Part shown: positions 30,637 to 38,976 of the stretch, piece by piece | How positions within the stretch are numbered: position 1 is the stretch's first letter | Layout of the letters: each line of letters starts with the position of its first letter | Assembly: GCF_902804475.1 (NCBI RefSeq) | Contig: NZ_CADCSU010000025.1 | Location: forward strand, 1-46,904 | Origin: Flavobacterium bizetiae | GTDB lineage: Bacteria; Bacteroidota; Bacteroidia; Flavobacteriales; Flavobacteriaceae | Direction: 5' to 3' | Length of the DNA stretch: 46,904 nt | The notes under the pieces: model-generated | Seen by the model: only the letters and a program-made list of their open reading frames with translations | Database searches by the model: none | Told to the model about the DNA's origin: nothing | Made by a program: the position numbers and the translations under genes

Positions 30637-33294
30637 TTATTTAATTGCCTCTGTAATCCAGGGGGCGGGTGTTTGGCCTTTAAGATAATAGCCAAACCAT
30701 TGCTGTATCCGAAGGGATAAGTCTTTTTGATTGGAGGGATTAAGTAAGGAATGTGGCTCTTTGGGATAGAGCAGCATGACGTGTTTTTTTCCGAGCCTTC
30801 GCATGGCCAGGTAAAGCTCCACTGACTGATGCCAATCCACATGATTGTCCTCTTTACCTGTAAAAGAGAGAAGGGGCGTGGTAATCCTATCGGCATACAC
30901 CAAGGGAGAATTGTCCTTGTAGAGTTCGGGTATTTCATAAGGGGACTGCATCATCCTGAGTTGTCCTTTTTGAAAATAATTCATAGTGGGACGACCTGTT
31001 TTCCAATTTACAGTGAAATAATAGCTGGTAAGATCCGTTACTGCAGATCCCGCTACTGCAGCGGCAAACAATCCAGTTTGAGTAATGATATAAGTAGTCT
31101 GGTATCCGCCGAAGGAATGTCCCATGAGTCCAATTTTATCTGTATAGACCAGATTTCTGGAAATCACTTCCTTTGTGGCAGCCATGGTGAAATCCAGGGC
31201 GGATTGCCCCTCGTGCTGGTCTTTTCGGATAATATCGGGACATAGCACAAAATAGCCCTGACTGGTAAGTACTGTGGGGTTGTAACCGTCTTCGGCCATC
31301 ATCGATGGATTGATGAATTTATGGAGCTGACTTGCCTGCTCCTCATAAATATGCACAATCATGGGGTATTTTTTTTCAGGATTGTAATGGGCCGGATAAT
31401 ACAGCAGGGACTTTGATTTTTCTCCCTTTTCATTGTAATAAAACAGCAATTCGCTGGTCCCCCAACCGTACTTGGATTGGTGTGGATTACTTTGAAAAAC
31501 GGTTCTGGCCTTTTTGTTCTCAAGAGATACGACCCTTGGAGATTCATTGAATTTTTGATCCTGGTATATAAAGCTTTTTCCATGGTCTGTAGCCTGTAAT
31601 TTAGTAAGATAACTGTCCCTATACACTATAGGAATTACCCAGTCAGTATCCTTCCATCTGAAATAGCCAGTCTTTCCATCATCGCCTTTGGCTTGGAGTA
31701 AAAGGCCTTTTTCCATCTCGATGAGAGTGTGTGTCCATCCGTTATAATTGGCTAGAAGATCCTGCTCAAATCCTGATCGATTGATCCTGAATTGTATTTT
31801 TTGCTCACGGCCATGGGTCATCCGGGTAGCTTTTGACCCATCGGGGGCGATGCGCCATAAATCATACTGGTCATAGAGTATAATTTCCTTGTCTTGTAAG
31901 CTCCAGCCGGCCACTCCATAGGGCTCCGCTATACTGGCCATTGATGGCAGTTTAGCGCTAATATTGATGTGCGCTTTGCAGCGCAGATCATAAATCCACC
32001 AATTGTTGTCTCTAAAGTAGGTAATGTAATGGCCACTAGGGGAAGGTGTAGGTAATACCTGGGAGGGAACAGTGGGCTGCTTTTCCAAAAGGAGTTCTTT
32101 TTTTGCGGTGTTTAGATCCATGATATAAAAATCCCGCGGTCCTTCTAAATCAAATTGAGGCTCATAGCACTGCGCATTGGAGAGAATTGCATACTGCTGA
32201 TTTCCCCCAAGCATTACCTGGGGCAATTCAGAAGAGGACAGCTCTAGCAATTGATCTGTTAGGGGAAACCATACCGCGAGCGTGCTCTGCTGCTCCAATG
32301 GCGGTCTTTTGCGCTCCATGGGATAAATCCACTTGGCATTGGCATTCCAGAGCTCCACCGAAGAATCAGTATCGGGTAAAACAGGATCTTGCCGGACTCC
32401 TGTCTTTGGACCTATGCCAAAAAACACCTTGCTGAGATCCTCACTAATGCTAATGGGATATTGATCGCTTCTGAGTGTTTTATCAGCAGGGAAGCCGCTC
32501 ATTTTCTCGCTGTTCATCTCATAGAGCAAGTGCTTGTCTAGCCTGTAGTAAAAAAGCAGGCTCTTGCAGGACAAGTGAGGATCAGTGGCAAAAAAAGCCA
32601 GCGCCTTTGTTTTTTTCTGCCAGGTTGGTGTGGTAAAGGCAAGGCGGCTTTTGCGGATAATCCAGCGCCGGGTATTTTGCTTGGCAAGCTCGAGCAGTGC
32701 CAGGGAATTATACCCATCTTCTGTGGTGCTGTAGAGGACTTTATGGCCATCGGGGCTCATGGAAAAACTCATCACGCCTTTTATTTGCTCAGTGGTTTTA
32801 CCCTTAGCATCCAGCAGGAGCAAATCGGCCTGAGATCCCGTAGACTTTATCATAAGGATTAACTGATCTGAATCAGGCGCATAGGCATATTGGGCAACCG
32901 ATGGAATATATTGCTGTTTTTGGGTATTGAGATTCAAAAGCAGAAGGCCCTTAGGACTCTCACAGACAAAACGATCCCCTGCGAGGAACTGTCCATTAGA
33001 AGCGCCGGGAAAACTATAGATTTTTTTATTGGAGGTATTCTTAACAAATAGCGTATCCTCCCCAGAGGGGTAGATCATGTTAAAACTAACCCAGCGGCCA
33101 TTGGGCGCTGCCTGGTTTAACTGTAATTCTCCAAAGAGCTTATAATCTGCCTGGGTGAGCTGTTTTTTTTGCACCACCTGCCCCCATAAGGGACAGGTTA
33201 CTAATGGCAAAATAAAAATAAAAAAACAAATTAAAGCTAAAATTAAAGAGAGTGATATGGAGAAATTGGCCTGTTTTTTAGTGATATAATTCAT
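30637..33294 (-). CDS. S9-family (prolyl oligopeptidase-like) serine peptidase
   Basis: This 885-residue exported peptidase begins with a hydrophobic N-terminus (about residues 10-38) and an extensive beta-propeller-like region (about 40-640). The C-terminal alpha/beta hydrolase has GHSFGGYQ with nucleophile Ser727, an Asp in FTGKEDNHVDW and a His in PKEPHSLLN, so the S9 triad looks intact. It resembles the acylaminoacyl/dipeptidyl peptidase branch rather than classic prolyl oligopeptidase. The gene sits 18 bp after susD3 and forms a susC-susD-peptidase operon, so it probably processes peptides that this SusCD imports. Its codon use (GGC, CTG, GCC) is richer in GC than the xylan genes. Confidence 0.88.
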   Translation of the reverse strand: MNYITKKQANFSISLSLILALICFFIFILPLVTCPLWGQVVQKKQLTQADYKLFGELQLNQAAPNGRWVSFNMIYPSGEDTLFVKNTSNKKIYSFPGASNGQFLAGDRFVCESPKGLLLLNLNTQKQQYIPSVAQYAYAPDSDQLILMIKSTGSQADLLLLDAKGKTTEQIKGVMSFSMSPDGHKVLYSTTEDGYNSLALLELAKQNTRRWIIRKSRLAFTTPTWQKKTKALAFFATDPHLSCKSLLFYYRLDKHLLYEMNSEKMSGFPADKTLRSDQYPISISEDLSKVFFGIGPKTGVRQDPVLPDTDSSVELWNANAKWIYPMERKRPPLEQQSTLAVWFPLTDQLLELSSSELPQVMLGGNQQYAILSNAQCYEPQFDLEGPRDFYIMDLNTAKKELLLEKQPTVPSQVLPTPSPSGHYITYFRDNNWWIYDLRCKAHINISAKLPSMASIAEPYGVAGWSLQDKEIILYDQYDLWRIAPDGSKATRMTHGREQKIQFRINRSGFEQDLLANYNGWTHTLIEMEKGLLLQAKGDDGKTGYFRWKDTDWVIPIVYRDSYLTKLQATDHGKSFIYQDQKFNESPRVVSLENKKARTVFQSNPHQSKYGWGTSELLFYYNEKGEKSKSLLYYPAHYNPEKKYPMIVHIYEEQASQLHKFINPSMMAEDGYNPTVLTSQGYFVLCPDIIRKDQHEGQSALDFTMAATKEVISRNLVYTDKIGLMGHSFGGYQTTYIITQTGLFAAAVAGSAVTDLTSYYFTVNWKTGRPTMNYFQKGQLRMMQSPYEIPELYKDNSPLVYADRITTPLLSFTGKEDNHVDWHQSVELYLAMRRLGKKHVMLLYPKEPHSLLNPSNQKDLSLRIQQWFGYYLKGQTPAPWITEAIK

Positions 33295-33312
33295 GGCATT
33301 GTAATTCTGGGA

Positions 33313-34719
33313 TTAATAGCCCTTGTTTTGGGGCAGCAGTTTTGGATTCAGGCTCAGTTCGGCCTGTGGAAGGGGAAAAAGAACATCGGTGCTGTTCCAT
33401 CCGGATTTTACACCTGATAATACCTTATCCAGGTTTCCTGAGCGCTTAAGGTCAAAGAAACGGTGTCCGTATTCGGTAAAGAATTCCCATCTTCTTTCCC
33501 CCTGGATGGCCTCCAGGAGTTCTTCGGAGCTAAGAGCAGAGGTATCTGCAAGACCAGCGCGATGACGGATTTCGTTGAGATCTTCCCTGCTCCCGATAAT
33601 ATCCCCTTGATGGGCCCGGGCCTCTGCGCGGATCAGGTATTGCTCGGCCAGGCGCAGTACTATGGAATACTCTACAGAGGAAGCAGTAGCATTGTTTTGT
33701 TTGTATTTAAAGGCATGATACCATGCAGAAGTACCTTTTGATACGCGTGCTGTCCAGTGGGTTTTGCGAAGATCATCGGTCCCGAAGGAATCCATAAGCG
33801 CAGGGCTTAAGGATACCGAAGCAGGAGGCCCGGTAAAGAAAATAAAAGTGATGGCCTGATCTGTATTTTTACCCGCCGGGGAGGGCTGGAGTTGCCAGAT
33901 GGTTTCTTTGGAGTCCTTTAAAAAAACCGTATAAATTCCTTCTAGCCTATACAGGCCTGTCTCATTGAGTACCGCAGAGGCGCTATTGGCCGCCTCGGCC
34001 CAGCGTCCCCCATACAGGTATACCCTTGCCTGCAGGGCAAAAACAGCGGTTCGCTGGACACGCACCCGGGTATCGTTTAAAGGCGTAGGGGGCAATAACA
34101 GCGCCGCATCGCTCAAATCAGTCTCTACCAGTCTGTATATATCCTCCACAGAAAGCTTGCCGATGGAGCTGTTGGTTTTATAATCGGTGGTGGTCACATA
34201 AGGCAGATCACCAAAGAGATTTACCAGATAAAAATGCAGCAATGCCCGAATAAAAAGTGCTTCCCCCGCGAGTTGCTTTTTTTCGGCTGTAGAGAGCCCG
34301 GAAGAATTCCTGCTGCCTTCCAGTATAGCATTTGCTGCATAAATCTGATTGTAGGTAAAATTCCAAAGCTGCGCTATGGCTGTATTGGTGGCTAATAATG
34401 AGTTGTTGTAAAAATAAAGGGTCGGATCTGTAGCACTTCCAAAATAGGTAAGTTCATCGGTGTAATTGCCCAGCTGGTTACAAAGTCCCGAACTGTTGCC
34501 TGTCAGGAGTCCTGCATCCCTTATTTTGGCATAAAGATCGGCAAGGGCAGCATCAGCAGTCTGGTAATTCTCAAAGACCGTTTTATTGGTCAGCTGGGAT
34601 TTTGGAAGATCAACCTCTACAAAGGAATCACAAGATACAAGCAGTAGGGTAGCAGTTGCACATAAAATGGCAAGACTGGTACTTCGCAAGTGAAAAGGTA
34701 TAAGTGTTATTGTTTTCAT
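33313..34719 (-). CDS. SusD/RagB-family lipoprotein (susD3)
   Basis: This 468-residue SusD-family lipoprotein has a lipobox ending at Cys30 (LLLVSC). Characteristic segments are GEALFIRALLHFYLVNLFGDLPYV near residue 150 and ERRWEFFTEYGHRFFDLKRSG near the C-terminus, which ends NKGY rather than NPGY. It is shorter than susD1. It lies 10 bp downstream of susC3 and 18 bp upstream of the S9 peptidase. By analogy with RagB, a SusD homologue for peptides, it may bind peptides rather than glycans; no glycan enzyme is nearby on this strand. Confidence 0.92.
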   Translation of the reverse strand: MKTITLIPFHLRSTSLAILCATATLLLVSCDSFVEVDLPKSQLTNKTVFENYQTADAALADLYAKIRDAGLLTGNSSGLCNQLGNYTDELTYFGSATDPTLYFYNNSLLATNTAIAQLWNFTYNQIYAANAILEGSRNSSGLSTAEKKQLAGEALFIRALLHFYLVNLFGDLPYVTTTDYKTNSSIGKLSVEDIYRLVETDLSDAALLLPPTPLNDTRVRVQRTAVFALQARVYLYGGRWAEAANSASAVLNETGLYRLEGIYTVFLKDSKETIWQLQPSPAGKNTDQAITFIFFTGPPASVSLSPALMDSFGTDDLRKTHWTARVSKGTSAWYHAFKYKQNNATASSVEYSIVLRLAEQYLIRAEARAHQGDIIGSREDLNEIRHRAGLADTSALSSEELLEAIQGERRWEFFTEYGHRFFDLKRSGNLDKVLSGVKSGWNSTDVLFPLPQAELSLNPKLLPQNKGY

Positions 34720-34729
34720 GATAGTTGCG

Positions 34730-37700
34730 TTAAAAAGTGAATTGAACCCCTGCGGTGATTACCCTAAGGGGAGGAAGAGAACCAAAGCTTGTAAATTCAG
34801 GATCTCCGTCTCTGTAGCCGGTAAAGGTCAAAAGGTTCTGCCCTTGAATCATCAGCCTGCACTTGGTCTGTTTTAAAGGAAGATCATACCAGAGAGAAAT
34901 GTTCTTAAGCCGGATAAAGGAAGCATCACTTATAGAGGCGGTACTCTCGCTGTAGAGACTCCCCGCGGTAAGGGCATCAAAGTTGTATCCGGCGGTCTGG
35001 ATCTGATAGGGCCCAAGATCACCGGGCTGTTGCCAGGCGTGCTGAGTTACCTCTGGCTGGTTGTACATCTCCCCTGTAGCCCCCACTGGGTAATTAACAT
35101 TTTTTTGTTTGACAAACTGAAAAAGAAAATCAAGGCTCCATCCCTTGTAGGAAAGCTGATTTTGCAACCCTCCATAGTACTGGGGATTAAGGTCCATAAC
35201 AATTTGCTTGTCATCGGGAAAAGAAATTTTCCCATCGTTATTGATATCCCGGAACTGATACAGGCCCGTTTTGGGATCAATACCGGTATATTCATATAAA
35301 AGGGTGATATTCAAAGGCGCATTGAGGCGGTATTTTTCACTATAGGTTGATCCTTCAAGTCCCGGGAAACGAAGGAGCTTGTTGCGCGAAAAACTAAGGT
35401 TAAGACTCGAGGTCCACCCAAAGGCCCCTTTGCTGAGATTCACAGTGCGAAGGGTAAATTCCCACCCGGCGTTTTGAACCGTGGCCTCAAGGTTGGATTG
35501 CAGGGAGGAGAAACCTGTGGTGCCGGGCATAGGGATCCCCACGAGTTGATTGGAAGACCGGTTGCGGTACCAGGCTGCTGTAAAAAAGATCCTGTCCTGC
35601 AAAAATCCGGTCTCCAGGGCTAGCTCGAGTTTTCGATTGGTCTCCCAGGCAAAGTTGGGATTATAAAGTCGCGAGGGCGCCAGGCCACTTTTCCCGCCAT
35701 ATAATACTCCCGAAGTGGCATAGGTATCCAGGAACTGGTAGTCCCCAATCTGGTCACTTCCCGTGGTACCATAACTGCCTCGCAGCTTGCCAAAGGAAAG
35801 CCAGGAGAACTCAGTAAGAAAAGATTCTTTTGAGAAAAGCCATGCAGCGCCAATAGCGCCAAAAGTGGCAAATTGGTTCCCGGGGCCAAAACGGCTTGAG
35901 CCATCACGCCTTGCTGTTAGATTTACGATATAGCGCTCTTTCCAATTGTAATTCAGTCGTCCAAAAAAAGCCTGGTATTTGTACAGTATGGCATTATCGG
36001 TGAGTATCTTTATTCTGGAGGCTGCCGCTAAGTTGTAGATAAGGCTGTTGGAACTGAACCCGGTGCCGGACTCCACAAGCTGCGCGGTGGACTGCTGTTG
36101 GAAAGTACCACCCAGCAATAGTCCTAATTTGTGATTCCCTATTGCTCTTTCCCAGTTGAGCTGAGGCTCGATAATCCAGGAATTACGGCTGGTACTGCCC
36201 AAAATAAGGCTGGAGGAGGAGCTCCCCACATGAAAGGCCGGATCATAAATAGTGGAAGGGTTCAGGCGTGTTTCCCCGTGGCGCAGATTGGTATAGCCCA
36301 TGCTGGTTTTAAGCAAAAGTCCTGGAAGCACTTCATAGGAGAGCATTGTATTGGCCAGAAAATCATGGGTTTTGGATTCGAACTTGGCAGGGAGATTGCG
36401 AAGGGGATTCTGCCAGGTGCTGTTGGCCCAGTTCAGGGTACCGTCAGGATTGTAAAGCTCTGGCGCGTTAGGGGCAATAGTGCGCGCTTCAGTGGTGAGA
36501 TCAAAAGAGGGCTGGTCATTGTCCTGCAGGGTATAGCCGGCAGAGAACTGTATTTTGAATTTCTGATCCTCTGACTGGTGATTCATATTAAACTGACCTC
36601 CGCCTTTTTTGTATAGAAAATCTCCCGGAAAAACAGTAGACTCGCTGTGGTAGTTGCCACTTAAATAGAAGTTGGTATTGGCAGATCCCCCAGATACGCT
36701 ACCCTGCATATCAGTAAAAAGAGAAGTACCACCCAGGAGTTCTTTCTGCCAGTTGGTATTGCGGTTCTGGTCCCAGGTGCCGTTAATGTCATAGGCCGAC
36801 TCCGGATAATCAGTAATACCGTCATTGGCAAAGGCACGCCGGCGCATGGCCAGGTATTGATTTGTATCCATCATTTTAACAAACTGGGTCACCTTGCCCG
36901 CGCCGCTCGAAGCGCTTAGGGTAAATTTGGTTTTACCTTTTTGTCCTTTCTTGGTGGTGATCAGCACCACCCCGTTAGCCCCTCGTGAGCCGTAGATAGA
37001 AGTGGCATCGGCATCTTTGAGAACTTCAATACTTTGGATCTGCTCGGGATTGATACCGTTAAGGGCTCCGGTGGCATAGGGAAATAGGGTAGAGATCTGC
37101 GCGCTACCAATAGGATCCGAAGCATAAGGCACCCCGTCTATAATATACAGTGGCGCATTGCCTTCGGCGCGCAGGGAGTTCTGTCCTCGGATTTTGATCT
37201 CAAAATTACCTCCGGGAATCCCTGTGGTCTGGGTGATACTTACCCCGGCCATTCTGCCTTGCATGGCAGCGAGCACATTGGTTACGGGCTGTATGTCAAT
37301 ATCCTTGGAAGTGATGGAAGAAATACTTCCGGTACGCTCGCTTTGTTTGGTGGAATAATATCCGGCATTCACCCGGACTTCCTGCAGGGTAGTGGTATCA
37401 AAACCAAGTTTTACATTCACTGTTGTTCTTCCATTCACGGGAACCAGGGCTGTTTTAAAACCCATAAAAGAAACAACGAGCGTATCTGAAGGGGAGACCA
37501 AAAGGGAATACTGACCTGTAAAATCTGATATGGTTGAGGATTTGAGTTTGTTCTTAATGGCAATAGTGACGCCCGGTAATGGGCTTGCACCATCGGTGAT
37601 AGTGCCCTGAACTTGATGTTGTTGAAAAAAAGAAGGGCTGCGCCGTTCTATGGAACTTGCGGATACAGGGGGAAAAGACAAGAAGAAAACCAGAAAAATT

Positions 37701-37747
37701 AGGCAATAAAAAGCTTTCCCATCCTTGTAAAATGAAAAATTATTCAT
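34730..37747 (-). CDS. SusC/RagA-family TonB-dependent outer-membrane transporter (susC3)
   Basis: This 1005-residue transporter starts with a signal peptide (about 1-30). A carboxypeptidase-regulatory-like domain (about 46-120, VQGTITDGASPLPGVTIAI) and a plug with IYGSRGANGVVLITTKKG follow, then a barrel ending AGVQFTF. It heads the susC-susD-peptidase operon. The sequence is visibly richer in G and C than susC1 and susC2 and uses GGC, CTG and ACC codons freely, which suggests recent acquisition. Its cargo is probably a peptide, given the S9 enzyme. No TAnnTTTG box was found within about 100 bp upstream; the nearest is at 38185-38192, beyond the structured element. Confidence 0.93.
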   Translation of the reverse strand: MNNFSFYKDGKAFYCLIFLVFFLSFPPVSASSIERRSPSFFQQHQVQGTITDGASPLPGVTIAIKNKLKSSTISDFTGQYSLLVSPSDTLVVSFMGFKTALVPVNGRTTVNVKLGFDTTTLQEVRVNAGYYSTKQSERTGSISSITSKDIDIQPVTNVLAAMQGRMAGVSITQTTGIPGGNFEIKIRGQNSLRAEGNAPLYIIDGVPYASDPIGSAQISTLFPYATGALNGINPEQIQSIEVLKDADATSIYGSRGANGVVLITTKKGQKGKTKFTLSASSGAGKVTQFVKMMDTNQYLAMRRRAFANDGITDYPESAYDINGTWDQNRNTNWQKELLGGTSLFTDMQGSVSGGSANTNFYLSGNYHSESTVFPGDFLYKKGGGQFNMNHQSEDQKFKIQFSAGYTLQDNDQPSFDLTTEARTIAPNAPELYNPDGTLNWANSTWQNPLRNLPAKFESKTHDFLANTMLSYEVLPGLLLKTSMGYTNLRHGETRLNPSTIYDPAFHVGSSSSSLILGSTSRNSWIIEPQLNWERAIGNHKLGLLLGGTFQQQSTAQLVESGTGFSSNSLIYNLAAASRIKILTDNAILYKYQAFFGRLNYNWKERYIVNLTARRDGSSRFGPGNQFATFGAIGAAWLFSKESFLTEFSWLSFGKLRGSYGTTGSDQIGDYQFLDTYATSGVLYGGKSGLAPSRLYNPNFAWETNRKLELALETGFLQDRIFFTAAWYRNRSSNQLVGIPMPGTTGFSSLQSNLEATVQNAGWEFTLRTVNLSKGAFGWTSSLNLSFSRNKLLRFPGLEGSTYSEKYRLNAPLNITLLYEYTGIDPKTGLYQFRDINNDGKISFPDDKQIVMDLNPQYYGGLQNQLSYKGWSLDFLFQFVKQKNVNYPVGATGEMYNQPEVTQHAWQQPGDLGPYQIQTAGYNFDALTAGSLYSESTASISDASFIRLKNISLWYDLPLKQTKCRLMIQGQNLLTFTGYRDGDPEFTSFGSLPPLRVITAGVQFTF

Positions 37748-37984
37748 AATATTGGATTGGTTAGTTTAAACAATAGTTAGATTAGCTACGGTCCTCTATG
37801 GTTGTTTGGCGACGAAAATAGAGGGCCATTTTTTATGCATTAAGTAAACGTCTTAATAGTCATAAGGAAGTTGTTTGTTTCTACATGAGTAAACGCATTA
37901 AAAGGTTAAACTTTTATTGTATTGCGATATCATGTAAATAAAGAAATAAAGCGCTAAGAATTTAAGAAGAGGATTGTTGGCCTA
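37748..37984. other. Spacer upstream of susC3
   Basis: No gene is seen. The only clear structure is the hairpin at 37790-37834. If susC3 transcription starts near 38178 this stretch is part of a leader of about 430 nt; otherwise an unrecognised promoter lies here. Confidence 0.35.
37790..37834 (+). terminator. Orphan terminator-like hairpin
   Basis: GGTCCTCTAT (37790-37799) pairs with ATAGAGGGCC (37818-37827) over 10 bp with one G-T, followed by ATTTTTT. The T-run is on the plus strand, yet no plus-strand gene ends here; susC3 starts on the opposite strand 43 bp to the left. It may be left from a deleted gene, block antisense transcription, or act as a leader structure. Confidence 0.5.
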
Positions 37985-37986
37985 AT

Positions 37987-38180
37987 AAAAAGGCGCGGAA
38001 CTCATCTTATCGAACGGAGGTACTGGTATACCAAGCAACAATAAGTGAGCCCACGCCAAAAGACGTGAGCATCTTACTTATCATCTCGTTGCTAAAATTA
38101 CCAGTTTTCCGTTCGAGATTCAAAGCGAATGCTTCAATATTTTTTTGAAGAGTCGCAAAAATACGATCCTTGTGGGATCA
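37987..38180. ncRNA. Nested inverted-repeat element, candidate structured RNA or recombination site
   Basis: Four inverted-repeat blocks nest around one centre: TCGAACGGA/TCCGTTCGA (38010-38018, 38108-38116), ACTGGTA/TACCAGT (38022-38028, 38099-38105), AGCAAC/GTTGCT (38034-38039, 38088-38093) and ATAAGT/ACTTAT (38041-38046, 38076-38081), with CACG/CGTG near the apex. A second hairpin has GCGA/TCGC outside CTTCAA/TTGAAG (38125-38156), and a third is GATCC/GGATC (38165-38179). Read on the minus strand, a TATATTTG -7 box precedes it (38192-38185) and GCGCCTTTTT ends it near 37987. On that strand the apical GGCGTGG could instead pair with the terminal CCGCGCC. I do not recognise the family; a DNA site or MITE-like repeat is equally possible. 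Confidence 0.4.
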
Positions 38181-38184
38181 TATG

Positions 38185-38192
38185 CAAATATA
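38185..38192 (-). promoter_or_regulatory. Possible minus-strand -7 box before the structured element
   Basis: Read on the minus strand this is TATATTTG, a full match to TAnnTTTG. No TTG is found at the -33 distance; that position is covered by the 18-bp palindrome at 38209-38226, so a regulator could act there. Transcription would cross the nested repeats and could continue into susC3. Confidence 0.35.
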
Positions 38193-38208
38193 AAGTAAAA
38201 TATTTAAT

Positions 38209-38226
38209 TGTTCGTGATCGCGAACA
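38209..38226. promoter_or_regulatory. 18-bp palindromic operator candidate
   Basis: TGTTCGTGATCGCGAACA is symmetric in 8 of 9 base pairs. It lies 33 bp before the helix-turn-helix gene and just upstream of the minus-strand -7 box, so a bound regulator could act on both. A CTTTTTTT run follows on the plus strand, so it could alternatively be a short terminator (6-bp stem). Confidence 0.45.
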
Positions 38227-38259
38227 CTTTTTTTATAAGCTTTAGCTTAATTTGTTTTA

Positions 38260-38598
38260 ATGCAAACAAATATAATTGTAGAAATGAGTGCTAAAAATGA
38301 AGATATACAAAGGAATATGCTTGTTAATAAATACATCTGCAATTACATTTCAAAACGATGGATTGTAAATCGGATTGATGAAAATGGCAAAGAAGTAACT
38401 AAAAGACAATATGCTAAAGAATGTAATTTAGCTACTTCAACAATCACTAAGCTGCAAAAAACAGATGGATATAATATTCCTTTTGCAACAATAAATAGCA
38501 TTTGTAATAAGGAGAAGATAGTATTATCAACTTTCTTTTCTGACTTCGAAAAAGAATATGGGATATCAATAATTGACAAATATATAGACAAAAAATAA
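38260..38598 (+). CDS. Small helix-turn-helix DNA-binding protein
   Basis: This 112-residue protein has an XRE-like helix-turn-helix in its middle (about residues 48-100: KRQYAKECNLATSTITKLQ, then a segment rich in Ile and Phe). No other domain is visible. An alternative start at Met9 (38284) would give 104 residues and leave more room for a promoter. It is the only plus-strand gene in the mobile region and sits next to an 18-bp palindrome, so autoregulation is plausible. Similar small regulators are common on mobilisable elements of Bacteroidota. Its targets are unknown. Confidence 0.7.
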   Translation: MQTNIIVEMSAKNEDIQRNMLVNKYICNYISKRWIVNRIDENGKEVTKRQYAKECNLATSTITKLQKTDGYNIPFATINSICNKEKIVLSTFFSDFEKEYGISIIDKYIDKK

Positions 38599-38976
38599 AA
38601 TAATTGACACCTAATTTATTTGGATAATGGTGAAATTGTCTTTAGGTATGTTTATTCTAAGTCTATAAGGTAGAGGGCCTGAGTTGTTTAAAAGCTACTA
38701 ATACTAAAGAAAATTTCAACGGTTTATTATTTTTTCACGACGTTGTTTAGAATATATTTTTGTTAAGACTCACTATCTACGTGATCAAATATTATAATAA
38801 TTATGTATTTATACAGATGTTGAAAGGTGGGATACAATTATTAAATAGTATAGCTCTGGCCGGATTTCTTCCTTGTTTATATAGAAATACTATCAAAAAT
38901 TAAATGATAGGAGAAATTATAATTTAAATGCCTTTATTAAATTCAAGTTCTCTTGTTTTTTAATTATTTACTACAA
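38599..38976. other. Gene-free AT-rich spacer between the HTH gene and the relaxase gene
   Basis: I see no reading frame worth reporting here. CTATCA/TGATAG (38890-38895, 38905-38910) form a weak hairpin about 70 bp beyond the relaxase stop on the minus strand, without a strong T-run. No att-like direct repeat was found. Confidence 0.4.

Noticed and set aside
30543..30938. Minus-strand frame of 131 codons overlapping the end of the S9 peptidase gene
   Set aside because: It is in another frame of the peptidase coding sequence, spans the strong terminator, and has no recognisable domain or start context.
30829..31245. Plus-strand frame of 138 codons opposite the S9 peptidase
   Set aside because: Antisense to the conserved catalytic domain; the longer shadow frames here come from the higher GC content of this block.
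36131..36574. Plus-strand frame of 147 codons opposite susC3
   Set aside because: Antisense to the conserved barrel of a clear SusC gene with no signal peptide or domain of its own.
37987..38180. Nested repeats as a classical integron attC site
   Set aside because: The outermost arms are not RYYYAAC/GTTRRRY, and no single gene is flanked by two such sites, so a standard attC call is not supported.
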